Both the position numbers and the translations under genes were made by a program. This document shows, one piece after another, positions 1-11,331 of a stretch of DNA of 64,000 nucleotides. How positions within the stretch are numbered: the stretch's first letter is position 1; every line of letters starts with the position of its first letter. The stretch is from contig CM026570.1 of assembly GCA_015143295.1 (NCBI GenBank), positions 23,257,250 to 23,321,249 on the forward strand, written 5' to 3'. Origin of the DNA: Tetracentron sinense (Eukaryota > Streptophyta > Magnoliopsida > Trochodendrales > Trochodendraceae). The notes under the pieces were generated by a model. That model did not search any database. It saw only the letters and a list, made by a program, of their open reading frames with translations, and was not told the DNA's origin.

Positions 1-82
1 CAAGTGAAAGTAAAAGAAAATTGAGCACTGTTGAGAAAAGTTGTATTGGGGTTTGTGCCTTTCTTGCATCCCGAACACCTAA

Positions 83-115
83 AAAGTAAGAGAAAATGGG
101 GTTTTCTCTTACTTT
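83..115. repeat. Perfect 14-bp hairpin
   Basis: Arms at 83-96 and 102-115 are perfect inverted complements around a 5-base loop. It lies in a short unclassified stretch (1-150) just before a copia fragment and may be the remains of a foldback element. Confidence 0.6.
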
Positions 116-149
116 ACCCCATTCTCCCTTGAAACGAACACAGCTTAAG

Positions 150-219
150 GGTCTTGGTGGTACTGAGTTTTGAAATATTGTTGACAAGTTGGATATGAGT
201 GATATCTACGCACCAACTT
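150..219 (+). pseudogene. Ty1-copia RNase H C-terminal tail, broken
   Basis: In one frame the last codons read VDKLDMSDIYAPT then stop, matching the usual C-terminal end of plant copia polyproteins (compare SLDKLRIRDLNAST in the intact element at 45870). A stop interrupts the frame just upstream. Only about 20 codons survive. A polypurine tract follows directly, so this is the 3' end of a plus-strand copia element whose body is missing. Confidence 0.7.
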
Positions 220-470
220 GAGGGGGAGTGTTGAACGAGGCTTTATGGGCATTATTCCTATGGGCCTTATCTTCATGTTATCTCTTATACTATTACTATC
301 TCTTATATACTAATAGTATACCATTAGTGGAGTCTAAATAATAAAGTATGTAAGAGAGATCATTAATTTCTCTCACTATTTTTCCCTAAATCTAATCTTT
401 TTCTTCTTCTTAGTTCTCTCTCAAACCTAATCTATCAAACCTTAACTTCTAATCCTAATAACCTCACTAA
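218..470 (+). mobile_element. Copia polypurine tract and 3' LTR (partial)
   Basis: The polypurine tract TTGAGGGGGAG (218-228) is followed at 229 by TGTTGAACGAGG, a typical LTR start. The LTR text is AT-rich with a run of C/T-rich segments (360-470). Its right end is uncertain: it runs into a hAT-like repeat near 470 and no clear CA terminus or target duplication was found. Confidence 0.65.
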
Positions 471-768
471 CTAAACCACCTATTTACATATAAATATCTT
501 AAGTAAATGGTAAATGATATTTTATGTAGATAAGATAGAGTGAAGCAATGAGCTTCACTCTAATATCCAAAGGCCAAAGCCTTTTATAAAATAAAAATAA
601 AAAACATATTCCGGTCGATATTGCACGATATCGGCGATATATCGTTGATGTTGGCGATATATCTTCGATATGGTGTAAAAAAATTTAAACATGCAGATAT
701 GTCGCCAACCAGAAATATCGTTAAATATCGGCGATATATCGTAGATATTGTCGATATTTTGAACCTTG
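470..768 (-). mobile_element. hAT-family element end, truncated
   Basis: Read on the minus strand it starts CAAGGTTCAAAATATCG and continues with many CGATAT-type units, then a module with TTAAGTAAATG and a hairpin-like AAGCAATGAGCTTCACTC. The same order is seen at 21665 and, inverted, at 26284. Only about 300 bp of the terminus is left, and it abuts the copia LTR on its left. Confidence 0.6.
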
Positions 769-1420
769 GGTATGAGATTACAAAAATATGCAGAGAAGAG
801 GAGAGGGAGGGTTCGTGGAGGGAGGTCATTATTTGTAAATTTGGAGAAAAGGGTGTATGGGATCCTAGAAGTTCATGCGGAAAGTACTCTCAATGTCAAC
901 TGTCAAGCAAGAATTTTTATTGGAAGGTAGTTTGAGATTGAAAGTTCCTTACAGTCATAGCTACATAGTCGACCTCGTAGGAGATGATGATGACTTATGT
1001 GTTGTTTATGGAAGGCATCGCTTTATGAATATTTTTTTTGAATTAGATTTCTTTATGTATTTCATTACCTACAAATGAATGTGTTAATCATGCTTTAGGT
1101 CTCTCAATCAACTTGTATATATTCATTCATATATATATATGCATAGCATATTTGCGGTTTTACAAAGTAATGCATAGTAGAAACTCATAATAGATAGTCC
1201 AAATAGTATCTATAGGACTTTAATTACCATATTTTCATATTATCTTTGCATTGAAATAAGTTGGGGTTTAAGTTAACAAGAATTTTCATGGGTTTCCTAC
1301 TTTTATTATTATTATTATTATTCAGCATTTCTATGCCTATCCTCGATACATATTGATGTGTTTCCTATTTTGGACTTGCCTATACATACAATACGCATAT
1401 TTTAAACCATGCTCTTATGC
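769..1420. other. No recognisable gene
   Basis: AT-rich sequence with short open frames of no recognised similarity and a TTA-type microsatellite near 1304-1322. Nothing further can be supported. Confidence 0.5.
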
Positions 1421-2540
1421 ATCTTGATCTTCAATAGCCTGGTAATTTCTTTCCTTCCAAATATTCCAACAAATCACTCCTGCAATCATCTTCTACACTG
1501 TTTTTCTTCTAGCACCTATGTTTGGCATACTCCAGCTAGATAAAAAATCAATGATTATAAGAGGTAAGACCCATTAAGTGCGAAGAATGAAGAGAGCTCA
1601 AAGTCCACTGAGAATAGTTGCAGTGAATTGGTGCTCCAAGGACTCTTCTGTTTCCAAGAATAGGAAACATCTATTTGCCATTCTCCAACTTTCACTCATT
1701 AAATGGTTGGAAGTAAGGATTTTATCCATGGTTGCTGCCTGCCGTCCGAAGGAAAATAGGATATTTTTGTTGGAATTCCACACCTTCACACTACGCACCC
1801 TAACACTATGCAGTAAGGGAAAATGGAAAAGGCGGAACAGAGAAATCCCCCTTACTCTCTTTGGTCCCCCATCTTCGATCCCTCTCCAAATTTGAAGGAT
1901 ATATCCAATTGACGATTCAGGAGATTCATGATGCTGTCCATATCCCAATCATTCATATATTGAGGCAGCCTCGGACTCCAAATCACCATTTCAGCTGTCT
2001 TTTAACACTCTAAATGCTTAGTAGAGTATAACCCTATGGATTCCAGTATGAAGGATACCTACCTGACCATTCCAAACATCCTTCTAGAAGCTTATTGCAT
2101 CACCTTATACCACTTTAAAACTGATCTATTTGTAAGACGATATACGTCGGGCTTCTTTCTCCTTGTGAAGAGTCTCCATTCCTATCTTAAAGAAATTTGA
2201 AAATCACAATCCTCCTCATCTAAAGAGATGAACTCCAATATGGTACCACGTGAATAGCATAGAAATTTAAGGATTTCTTTTCTATCTCAAAAGTCTTCAA
2301 GCCCTGTTTTACAACTTTCTACGTCAACCTCCTGCAAAAAAAGATCTTCCAACAAGACACTTTCTTCTCTGCCTTTTCTTCTATATTTGTTATTGGATGA
2401 TCCATTATCAGCTTTCAGCTTCCTAACCTCCTTAGGAACGTGTAGGCACCCCTAAATATCTCCTCCCATATAATTCAGATGCTTCTTAAATCGAGCGATG
2501 CCCCTCATAATCATCTTGTAACAGTATTTGCGCATATTCT
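1421..2540 (-). mobile_element. L1-type LINE remnant (3' portion)
   Basis: On the minus strand the frame 1948-1598 carries a decayed zf-RVT zinc-binding domain, the C-terminal domain of plant L1-type LINE ORF2. It includes the stretch QAATMDKILTSNHLMSESW, matching the pattern in the better-kept LINE at 15010. Further along (about 1500-1430) the strand reads GVICWNIWKERNYQAIE, the usual LINE C-terminal tryptophan motif. Frameshifts and stops abound. Both limits are approximate. Confidence 0.65.
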
Positions 2541-3073
2541 TGTGCTTATCCCCATTTACTTATCTTTGTGCTCCCTACCAATATCAAAGGATCTTTTTTT
2601 TTTTTTTTTTTATACATAACAAGAAAATTTTATTAAAGAGGAACGAATATACAAACGATGCAAGAAACATCGCCCAGAGGAAACCCAAAAGAGTCAAGCT
2701 AAGATACTTGACCAGCTATACAGAAAATCAGTCCAATGGACCTTCTTAAAATCAGCTAGAACAGAAAACTAAGAATATAACAACCACCCAATCTTAAGAA
2801 TGACTTTGGGCATCGACTATTCCTTATCTTCAAAAATTCTTCTATTCCGTTCCCTCCATAAACCCCAACAAATCGCCACCGGAAGCATCTTCCAAACCTC
2901 ATTATCTTTCCTGCTGAACACAACTTTCAGCCATCCCAACACCACCTCCCTCATATCCCTTTGCGAGACCCAGCTCATCCCAAAGAGTCCCACATAATGA
3001 TTTCAAATTACCTGCACTTGTGAACAATGAAGGAAAAGATGTTGTACATTCTCCTCAACCAGCCTACACATTA

Positions 3074-5812
3074 TGTAACGACCCGGAATTTTAATACAAT
3101 AAAATTATGTGTTTATGGGTCCTTAATGGAGGTTAATTAGTTAATTATTTGTTAAATTAATAAAAAGTGAACTTTGCTCGGGATTGAAGTGCACCGAGGA
3201 AATCTCAGTACCGTTTAGCGAAATTCGCACACAGTGTGTCGGTCGACTGCCGGGACACACCCCTACCGTATCGGTTCCGTCATGTACCATTTCACGGGAC
3301 CGCGGGGCCATTATGTGTGATAAAATTGAGAAAAACGGGAATTTTTCATACTTCCAGAAATTAAGTGGGACCCAATATCTGTTAGAGATCGTAATAGAAA
3401 TCCGTGCGGTTGGCACTAATGCGTGTCAGTCGGCCGTGGGGACTAATGTCTGTCGTTTCGGCAGTTAGTTATCTCAAACGAAGAAAAGGCAGCCTATTTT
3501 GTATTCGAAATAAGGAAATTAGTGGGTTTTACAATTTTCTTCCGGACTAAAGTGTAGCTGTCAAAACTCAGTATTTTTCCCCGAAATTTTTACAGTAGGT
3601 GTCGGACTGCTCCAAGTTCGGTCACCTAAAGTTTCGTCAAAATCGGATGTCATTAAGTAGGATTACGGAGGCCGTATATGCGAGAAAATACGGAATAATA
3701 GTCAAATGGTCAACCCGTTGACTTGGTCAACGGGGACCATTAATGGTGGTCATGTGCATGGCACATGACCCTTGCATTATAAATAGGGGGCAGCCCCTTT
3801 TAATCTCACGGTTTTGCAACAGTGGGAGATTTCTGCCACAACAGATTTTAGAGAGAGAAAGAGGAGAGAGAAAGAAGAGAGAGAAAGAAGAGAGAGAAAG
3901 AAGAGAGAAGTGGGTCCTTGAGGTTTTTCTACGTCCCCGACGCGTTGGCGGCATCCGATTTTCTCTCCGGCGTCTCGTTTTGCGTGTAGAGAGAGAGAGA
4001 GAAAAAGGTAGAGAGAGAAAGTTACATGCGCTCTACCCCGGGGTTGATCGTCGTTGGGAACGCGTTGGTGACATCCGTTTTTGCCTACGAGGCCTCGAAA
4101 CGCGTGAAACAGTAAAACCCCTATCTTTTCTTCTCTTTTTTCCGCTTATTTTGCTATATTATTTCATGTGATGTATATGCATGTCCTTTGACGTGAATGA
4201 AAAAGGGTCGAAGACCCCTATGTGATGTTGTGATTTTATGTGGTCCCTCAGGGAGCCCAGATCGGGTCTCGGGTAAATTGTATCACCACCCTAAAATGAC
4301 AAAAAATTGTTTTGCATGTTTTGTAAGGCTATGGAGACATCCATTAGCCTGGAAACGCTCCCTAACGGGACGGTGTGTTACCGAAGTTGGTTCACAGGCG
4401 CGAGGCCCAAGTATTTCAGTTAATCAAGCGAGGCTTGGGTTAACTGGGGTTAACCTGTGGTTAGAAAATCTAACCAGGGTTAAGTATAGTCCGTGGTTCC
4501 TCTTTGACTAGGTCAGGAGAGACGGTGTCCAGTAAGGCCCGGGGTTCCTCCGTGACTGATAGTCGGGAGATGTCGGTCTGTTTGTCTAGGTCATCTGTGG
4601 TGCCTCTTGGACTAGGTCAGGAGTGGCGGTGTCCTGCATGGCCCGTGAATCCTCCGTGACTGGTAGTCAGGAGATGTCGGAGTCCTAGGGAGTTTAAAGT
4701 GGCTAAACATCAGATAGTGTATAGTCCGGGGTTCCTCTCTGGGTGGGTTAGAAGATGTCGGCACCATGTCTATCGGGGTCCCTTCTTGGTGGAACGTCAG
4801 GAGATGTCGGCATTGGTATAGATGTTGGGGTTCCTCCGTAGACTAGCCAGAAGATGACGGTAGGCAGGTTGGTCGGGGTTCCTTCATAATTGATACCCAG
4901 GGCGATGGCGGCGAATACACGGTAGATGTGGCCAGTCAATTGAATGGAAAAATGTTCTTATTGGGTGAATGCCCATGTTGTGTGTGTAAGCTTCGGATAC
5001 GAAGTGGTCAGAGTTAGTGTATTTGTTTGAGTTGGTGGGCTCATAGTCGGTATGGAATCGTCGGATTCCAGGTGAGTTGGGTTGGTATACCCAAGGTTTT
5101 GTCATGTTCGGGTGAAAGCCGGAACAGCGTGTGTGAGTCTAAATGACTCAATGTATTATGGTTATGATTTAGAGACTTTAAGCTAAACATTTGTGGGCTG
5201 TGGCCAATTAATAGAGTCTTAGGACTCGAAATGAAACATGATTGATGATCGAAACGATAATTTGGTAATATAATACATTCATAACTGAACCTCATAATTG
5301 GAAAGTAATGTGAGGTCGGGAACCTCTGTTAGGGTGACGTAACCCTAAGTGACCCTAGGGTCACAATTTATTATATACTGTTCTATTTTACTGTAACATG
5401 CAAATTGAACTGCTTATTATATCATTATTGATGTGTGTTATTATGTGGAAAATAGTTTAGAAGGATTGTGGTTTTATTGGGCTTCATAGCTCACTGACTT
5501 TTTGTGTCAGCAGATCTTGGAGCTGCTAACCAGTAAGTGAAAAGTCTATCTGGATATTTTGGAAGCTTGTACAAGTTGTACCTGGCATGATAGAGACGCC
5601 TACTTTTGTAAAACAAACTTGATGTAAATAATACAGGTATATGGTTTGTATGATGATTATTGTGATGACAGGTGTTATTTGCTTTTTGGAAACATTTGAT
5701 AAATGTTTAAATTTCCCGCATTTTCGCGGGTAAAGTCTTCCGCTTGCATGATTTGACGAACGGACACGCGTCTCGGAACTTGATTCCCTAGGCGCGGGTT
5801 CGGGGCGTCACA
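3074..5812. mobile_element. Solo LTR, 2739 bp
   Basis: It starts TGTAACGACCCGG and ends GGGGCGTCACA, so it has TG and CA ends within short imperfect inverted termini. It is flanked by perfect 5-bp duplications CATTA at 3069-3073 and 5813-5817. Removing it restores the LINE reading frame. Length and termini resemble the long LTRs of some plant Ty3-gypsy families (inference). It holds a GA-rich tract (3846-3910, 3985-4020) and a degenerate tandem repeat (4490-4920). There is no internal domain, so it arose by LTR-LTR recombination. Confidence 0.9.
4490..4920. repeat. Degenerate tandem repeat inside the solo LTR
   Basis: About seven units built on GGGGTTCCTCCGTGACT followed by GTCAGGAGATGTCGG recur with spacings of roughly 50-90 bases. 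Units start near 4498, 4541, 4600, 4640, 4720, 4770, 4830 and 4875 with variable sequence. Confidence 0.65.
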
Positions 5813-6495
5813 CATTATACATCTATTGGGAATGGACATTCCCCTATGCACTAAGTGATCGACCGTTAGAACTTTGTTTAAAGAAGCAGCCCAAAGGAAA
5901 GCCTGCAACTTCGAGGGAATCTTAAGTTTCCAGATCTTCTGAAAAGCATTGTTTTTCCTCCCCTCATCCCCCCCTCCCTCCTTCTTCCAAAGCACCGAGT
6001 AACAATGGGCTGTTGAAAACTCCTCCTCATCACTCCGTTCTCATCTTCTTCTATCTTCCAAATCTTGATGAATCACACACACCGTGAGAAGTCTTTGCAT
6101 CTCCAACCACTCTTCCAATTCTCTTTCCCCAAAGTTATCCCTACTAAACCGCGGACCCCATGTAACCTCACCATCATGGACCACATAGCAATCCTGCACC
6201 ACCACATCTCTCCTCAACACCAATCTATAGAGATTTGCAAATCTCTTACACAGCATCCCATCCCCCAACCAGTCATCTTTCCAGAATCGCACCCTACTCT
6301 CATTCCCAATCTTCTACACATGATTAAGTACTACAACACAACAATTAAAATAATAAAAAAAATATATGGTAATGTTAAACATATAAGATCTAGAGTGAAA
6401 ATATTGACTAATAATAATCTAAAAAAGATTAAATATTCTAGATTATATTTAAAATCATATAATTATAAAATTAGTATAAATTAACATAAATACGT

Positions 6496-6540
6496 ATTAG
6501 TCTATGGATCCAATAGATCACCCATAGGCCATAGACTAAT
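6496..6540. repeat. 12-bp perfect hairpin
   Basis: ATTAGTCTATGG at 6496-6507 pairs perfectly with CCATAGACTAAT at 6529-6540 around a 21-base loop. It may be a small foldback element. Confidence 0.6.
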
Positions 6541-6742
6541 CTTATATAAATAATCAAAACATAAATACATAATAAGTAGCTTAAATTCCTTAATTTTAAA
6601 TTCAGATTATTGTTTTTAAATTATATTTTAATATTCAAAAAATCTGAAAAATAACTTATAATCCAAAAAAGGGTTAGTGTTGAGATCTAATAGATCACCC
6701 TAAGAACGCTAGCATATAATAATTTCAAGCATGAATGAGCAG

Positions 6743-6750
<8 letters not shown>

Positions 6751-6791
<41 letters not shown>
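6751..6791. repeat. (AT)n microsatellite
   Basis: About 40 bases of uninterrupted AT dinucleotides. Confidence 0.9.
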
Positions 6792-6795
<4 letters not shown>

Positions 6796-6979
6796 TGCAA
6801 ATTTTGATGTATCTTCAAAAAATTTAAAAATCATAAAAGGTGAGAAGAAATCTCATTATTGAAGGCTATAGATCTATTGATTTGATCAAATCCATAGATA
6901 TATGATCTAAAAGCACGATTGGATTCATTTAAAGGGATTTAACACCGTAAAAATTAAAATGAATTAAACATACCTCAAT

Positions 6980-7270
6980 GAATAGTAAAGAAACGATTTT
7001 GATTCAATCTCCATTGAGTTTGAATCTATTTTTCGATCCTTTGAAAGCAACCGATTGTTTGATTTTAGGGTTAGAAGGTGTTTGAGAATGGGATTCAAAG
7101 GAGAGTTCAACAGTGAGTTTGAGAGCTCCCAAACTCAATATATAAGCATCAGTTTGATACAGTCGACACTCAAGTAATTTTTTCTAGTAATTGAGTGTGG
7201 TATCAGTAACCTAAAAACTGATAAGTATTTTACGATATTATTGATATACACAATATTTTAACCCATGCCA
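6980..7270. repeat. Dispersed repeat, copy 1 (partner at 13755)
   Basis: It shares with 13755-14055 the succession ATTCAATCTCCAT, TTTTTCGATC, GAGTTTGAGAGCTC, CTCAAACTCAATATATAAGC and an end reading CGATATT...AATATTTTAACCCATGC. The end resembles hAT-type termini (CATGGTTAAAATAT inverted), so a non-autonomous DNA element is likely. Confidence 0.6.
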
Positions 7271-7883
7271 AAAAAAGACAGTACGGTTGAACATTGCTGA
7301 TCTGCTTGTGTATTGGTGTTCCTCGTTGAAGGAGTTTGAAGGCTGTAGTGTAGCAAAACTCTCTCTTCAAGAAGGACTAATCTATCCCATGGCTTTGTAA
7401 TTTTCACTTTCCCTTAAGTTTCGTTTTTTATCCACCGGCTGCCTTCGGGGTTGAGGGTGTGGCTGGGATCTTCTTCTTTTTTGGGTCTCTTCCAGCTACT
7501 ATGTACTTCCTTCTTTCTTATACATTTCTCATATTACTTATAATAAACATTTGTGTATCATCTTAACTCTATATAAAGCTCAAGTTTAGAAACAAGCATT
7601 GTGGTTTGATACAAAATCTAAAGATTCTAAACATAAACCAATATGAATCATACCAACCTCTAGGCAACTGAATATGGACATCATTTTGAATTGCATGCAT
7701 CCTTCCTTCTAAAAGAAGGTAACTCGGTGCCTAAAAGGATATGATTCTTAAGAAATGGATCTATAAGATCAAAACAATAAGAATCAAGAATTCCATTACT
7801 TAATAACCACAATGAAGTGGTAACAGGATAATGTCTGAAACTAAAATATGTTAATCAACTATATTTAGTATGCAAAGTATACT
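7271..7883. other. No recognisable gene
   Basis: Mixed sequence, with a pyrimidine-rich part around 7380-7560 that looks like the tail of a degraded retroelement. No domain could be read in any frame. Confidence 0.4.
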
Positions 7884-8092
7884 CAGGGTCGGCCCAAGCC
7901 ATTTGGAGGCCTAAAGCGAGAATTCTAAATGGGGCTTTTTTTTAATTGGTCTTGCTATAAAATGAGGCCTTTTTTTAAATGGGATCTTTTTTAGGGTTTA
8001 TTTTCACTAAATCAGGTTCATAAAGCCATCAAAGCCCACGCTTTGGGGCCTAAAGCGCGGGCTTTGATGGCTTAATGGACAGGCCGGCCCTG
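7884..8092. mobile_element. hAT-type MITE, 209 bp
   Basis: It starts CAGGGTCGGCCC and ends GGCCGGCCCTG, forming good terminal inverted repeats. It is bounded by perfect 8-bp duplications AGTATACT (7876-7883 and 8093-8100), the hallmark of hAT insertion. The right half folds into a long stem: AAGCCATCAAAGCCC (near 8023) pairs with GGGCTTTGATGGCTT (near 8059-8073). A 40-bp core (8001-8040) is identical to part of the MITE at 9742. Confidence 0.93.
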
Positions 8093-9611
8093 AGTATACT
8101 ATAGATGAGAACAAAAGAGTATTAAATAGATGAGGAAGCATCAATTGCATATTAGATATTACAAGAAAGATTATTTTATCGAAGATATATGCTTTTCTCC
8201 TAATTCATGAACCATGCTCTTAGTCCTTAGAGCATTCTTAAGGAGCAAGATTATTCATGGAAAGAGGTTATAACCAAGGTTCGAAACTTTGTGCAAATTA
8301 TTGCTACCTCGCCGGTCAATGAAGTTTTGAAGTAGGCTATTAATCATTTTGCAAAATTTCGCTACAACTTCGTAAATTTTCACAAAATGCAATATTTCGA
8401 GAGCGAATGATCGTAAAATCTCACGATATTTTGACTAAACTCCAGTAATAAAATTGTCGAAGTTTTAATAATTCAATTCAAGATTTTAATTTTTTAATTG
8501 GGATTTCAATTTCTTTCCATACCTTTTACTAGATTTGAATCTTTTGCATTAAAAATTAATCCAAATGAGGTTGAGATCGACGCAAGGACTCTGTAAAGGA
8601 GTTTTTTCAAGAAAACCCTCTTGAAACTTAGAAGGTAACATTTTATTTATTTTTTTAATTTCTAAACTCTGTTTTAGTTCATTGAATATATATTATAGGA
8701 TGTTAAACGTTTTTCGGCTGATCTATTGACAAACTGGAAAAAAAATTGAATTTTCTAGGATGATACCTATTTATTTATTTTTATGAATAAATAACAAAAA
8801 AATATTAGTCCAAATATTATTTTCATTCTAAAATGATGATTGGTAGTTTACATTAGTGTAATTTTAGTATGTATGTCCAACCAATCTATGGATTCGTCGG
8901 ATTTGTAAAAAAAAATTTAAATAAATTTTTAATTAATTTTTTAAAAATATAATAAAATTGGAATAATTACCTATAAGTCAATATTAATCATCTGGTTATC
9001 GAAAAAATATTAATCATTTAAAAATTAATATTTAATCAACAATCATTAAATAATTAAATTACAAAAAATATGGTTTATTTTGTGAGTAAATTTATTGATA
9101 AAAATGTATTTTTTGCAAAAATAAGGTCAATTAAAATGTATTATTACATATTAACATGTATCCTAAGGCATATTAGCAAAGAATCCATTTATATACTAGC
9201 ACTACAGTTATTTGAGCAAAAGATTAAAAATATTGTTGTGGACATTGTATCGGTCACAACTGAAATCAATACGTATCGATTTAGGACCATAATGTCTATA
9301 ATTTTTTTAAATGTTCGTTGATTGTTTTTACTATTAACGATCATAGTTTATTAAAAAAGTCATGTTTTAAAAACGAACCCTTCTAGGTCATTTTTAGTAT
9401 CAACAAGCCATTAATTTTTAAAACAAGATTTTTTTCTTAAATATATATTTACTATTTTATGGTCATTTTTACTAAAAACGACTGCTTTTTATTTTTTTGT
9501 GCAATCAATGTCTCGTATAGATACTAACCGTAACCGGTATGTATCAAGCGATACTTATCATTGTCGACGATATTTATTTCCATGAACTAAGCAAACTCGT
9601 TAGGATTTGGA

Positions 9612-10116
9612 TTGATGAACTTACTCGGTTTCCAAGCAACATTGACCTCGCATGAGCATGGGGAAGGGTCCTCAAGCATTGACGTGCAGTCCCAAACGTC
9701 AGACTCTACGAGCAAAGTTATAGGTATGACTGGGATACACACATGGTTTAAAAACTCACCGAAACTGTTACGTCACGCCCGTTACATAACGGTTTCGGTG
9801 ACCTCTGATACCCGAAACCGTGCCTTTACGGCTTTTTCACTAAATCAGGTTCATAAAGCCATCAAAGCCCACGGTTTCGGTCGTATGACTCGTTCTTCAT
9901 TACATGTTTTTTTTTTCCTATTTATTGAAATTTTTTGGAATTTTTTAAGCAAAAATAAAAAACGGCCGAAACCTTTACATAACAGTTTCGGCCGTGTCCG
10001 ATACAGTGTCCGCTTTTTTAAACCTTGGATACACCTATCCACATGGTCAATTACAGGAGCAGGGGTATGCTCCATATGGATATTCTCCTGAATATAAGCC
10101 ATATGGAGATTGCTAA
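9612..10116 (+). pseudogene. hAT transposase-like C-terminal fragment, MITE-interrupted
   Basis: The frame from 9612 gives an acidic, serine-rich stretch (EHGEGSSSIDVQSQTSDSTS), is interrupted by a MITE, then resumes after it as GYTYPHGQLQEQGYAPYGYS, YKPYGDC and stop. Tyr/Pro/Gly-rich tails of this kind are common at the C-terminus of plant BED-type hAT transposases and recur in the elements at 22320 and 25391. A one-base shift at the insertion site is needed to join the halves. The assignment rests on composition and the shared tail, not on a visible dimerisation domain. Confidence 0.45.
9742..10027. mobile_element. hAT-type MITE, 286 bp
   Basis: The ends CATGGTTTAAAAAC and TTTTTTAAACCTTG are inverted repeats. 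Flanks GATACACA (9734-9741) and GATACACC (10028-10035) match at 7 of 8 bases. Internal subterminal copies of CCGAAAC and GTTTCGG in both orientations make it strongly self-complementary. It contains the 40-bp core 9834-9873 shared with the MITE at 7884. Confidence 0.88.
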
Positions 10117-10590
10117 GTGCATGTACAGCCTCACATGGATGGATGCATGCAACCACGAATTAGTACTCACTTTATCAACTGATGCAACTTTCATTTTGCG
10201 ATATAGCTTTATCACCTACATATTTGTACTTGTTGAGTACTGACATGCATTTGAATTTATATTTCTTTATTGTGAGTATTGGGGCATATTAAATAATTTT
10301 ATATATGTAATGTTCATGTATGAAATATTATACATCACTGTAAGCACATCTTTCTTTATTCTCAATGCATCTTCTTTGATTTACTTTAGCATTTTATCCC
10401 CATTGTATATTTATATTTGCATTTATCATAAGAAAAATTTCCTGCTTTTCCTATTTGTTTCCTTTAATTTTTTGAATGTGAATTATCAAGGGGAAAAACT
10501 TGGTTAAATGCGAAATTATGATAATTTGGTTGAAATTTTGATTTTCCAAACCTGCAAACTTCCTGCGAAATCAAATTTTAAAACTTTTGG

Positions 10591-11331
10591 TATAAATTTA
10601 GAGGATTGGAAGCCACTCATTCTTTCATAATTGAATTCCTCAAAAAAATTGATGTATTGCATACAAGATTGTCAAGCCCGTCAATGAACACACAGTTGTC
10701 AACACTCAACATTTTGATTGATAGAGCATCCTCAGAGCTTCAAGAAGATACATCGATCCATGATTTAAATATCGATGGTATTTGCGATAACTCAGTTGAT
10801 GTCTCACAATATCATCCCCAGGGATATACCTATCTTTAATATATATTTGGTTACAACATATCACTATATATCATTATTATATGGCAATATATCATGTAAT
10901 ATCACATGTCTCACATATATCATAAATATCGAATGAAACAACAACTCAAACTCAATAAAAATGTTACAAAATGTCAGTTGATATTGGGATAATTTGACCA
11001 ACATTAGGGGAAATTGAGGAATTTCATCCCTCGGTTTTTCATCTAATTCTCAACTTGTTTGCTTTGATTTGGCCCAAAGCAACTCATATGTGGCAATTGT
11101 CACGTAGAATGCGATGGGAGGGCATTTTAAAATTTTTTAAAATTTTAAGATGAATAAAATTTTGATTCAATTCAAACTCAAGTTTGCTATATATATACGA
11201 CTGATTAATTGATGGGCCCAAAAAGTTTTTTTGAAAAATATAACCATTTTCATTAAAATAATTTTCACCATTCAATATTTAATATTTGAGGCCTAGTACT
11301 ATGCCAACTAAGTTCATAATAAAGTATTCTA
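10591..11331. other. No recognised gene; one short open frame
   Basis: An open frame of 77 codons (10606-10839, plus) begins MEATHSFIIEFLKKIDVLHT and has a fairly protein-like composition, but no family is recognised. It follows the hAT remnant and may be another degraded transposon piece. The rest (10840-11331) is AT-rich with repeated ATATCA words. Confidence 0.35.

Larger units (their letters stand above)
2588..6318 (-). mobile_element. 5'-truncated L1-type LINE, split by a solo LTR
   Basis: A minus-strand LINE 3' end. The poly-A tail appears as about 20 T at 2590-2610. Upstream on the minus strand come a C-terminal tryptophan motif (ICWGLWRERNRRIFED), the zf-RVT zinc-binding region and, at 6292-6041, the RFWKDDWLGDGMLC segment typical of the linker after the reverse transcriptase. 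The element is interrupted between 3073 and 5813 by a solo LTR. Removing it joins PNRCIMC to RLVEENVQHLFLHC in frame, restoring the zinc ligands. The 5' end near 6318 is a truncation, since no reverse transcriptase remains. It is not coding as it stands. Confidence 0.85.
6319..6979. other. AT-rich spacer, no gene
   Basis: Very AT-rich DNA with no coding signal. It contains a hairpin at 6496-6540 and an (AT)n tract at 6751-6791. The phrase GATCTAATAGATCACCC near 6690 partly repeats the hairpin loop near 6507-6523. Confidence 0.5.
8275..10590 (+). mobile_element. Degraded hAT-type element
   Basis: It opens with CCAAGGTTCGAAACTTTG, and a partly complementary segment lies near 10500-10590, suggesting diverged inverted ends. 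Inside lies the end of a decayed Tyr/Pro/Gly-rich coding segment (9612-10116), and a younger MITE sits at 9742-10027. The limits and the family are inferred. The middle is AT-rich with no other readable frame. Confidence 0.45.

Noticed and set aside
584..1078. Overlapping short open frames on both strands
   Set aside because: They lie over the CGATAT-rich hAT terminus and flanking DNA, with repetitive composition and no recognisable domain.
4490..4920. Regularly spaced repeats, CRISPR-like at first sight
   Set aside because: Units are degenerate with no constant repeat and no unique spacers, and the setting is a plant LTR.
3141..5295. Several frames of 60-105 codons
   Set aside because: All lie within the solo LTR; composition follows GA-rich and tandem-repeat DNA, not protein families.
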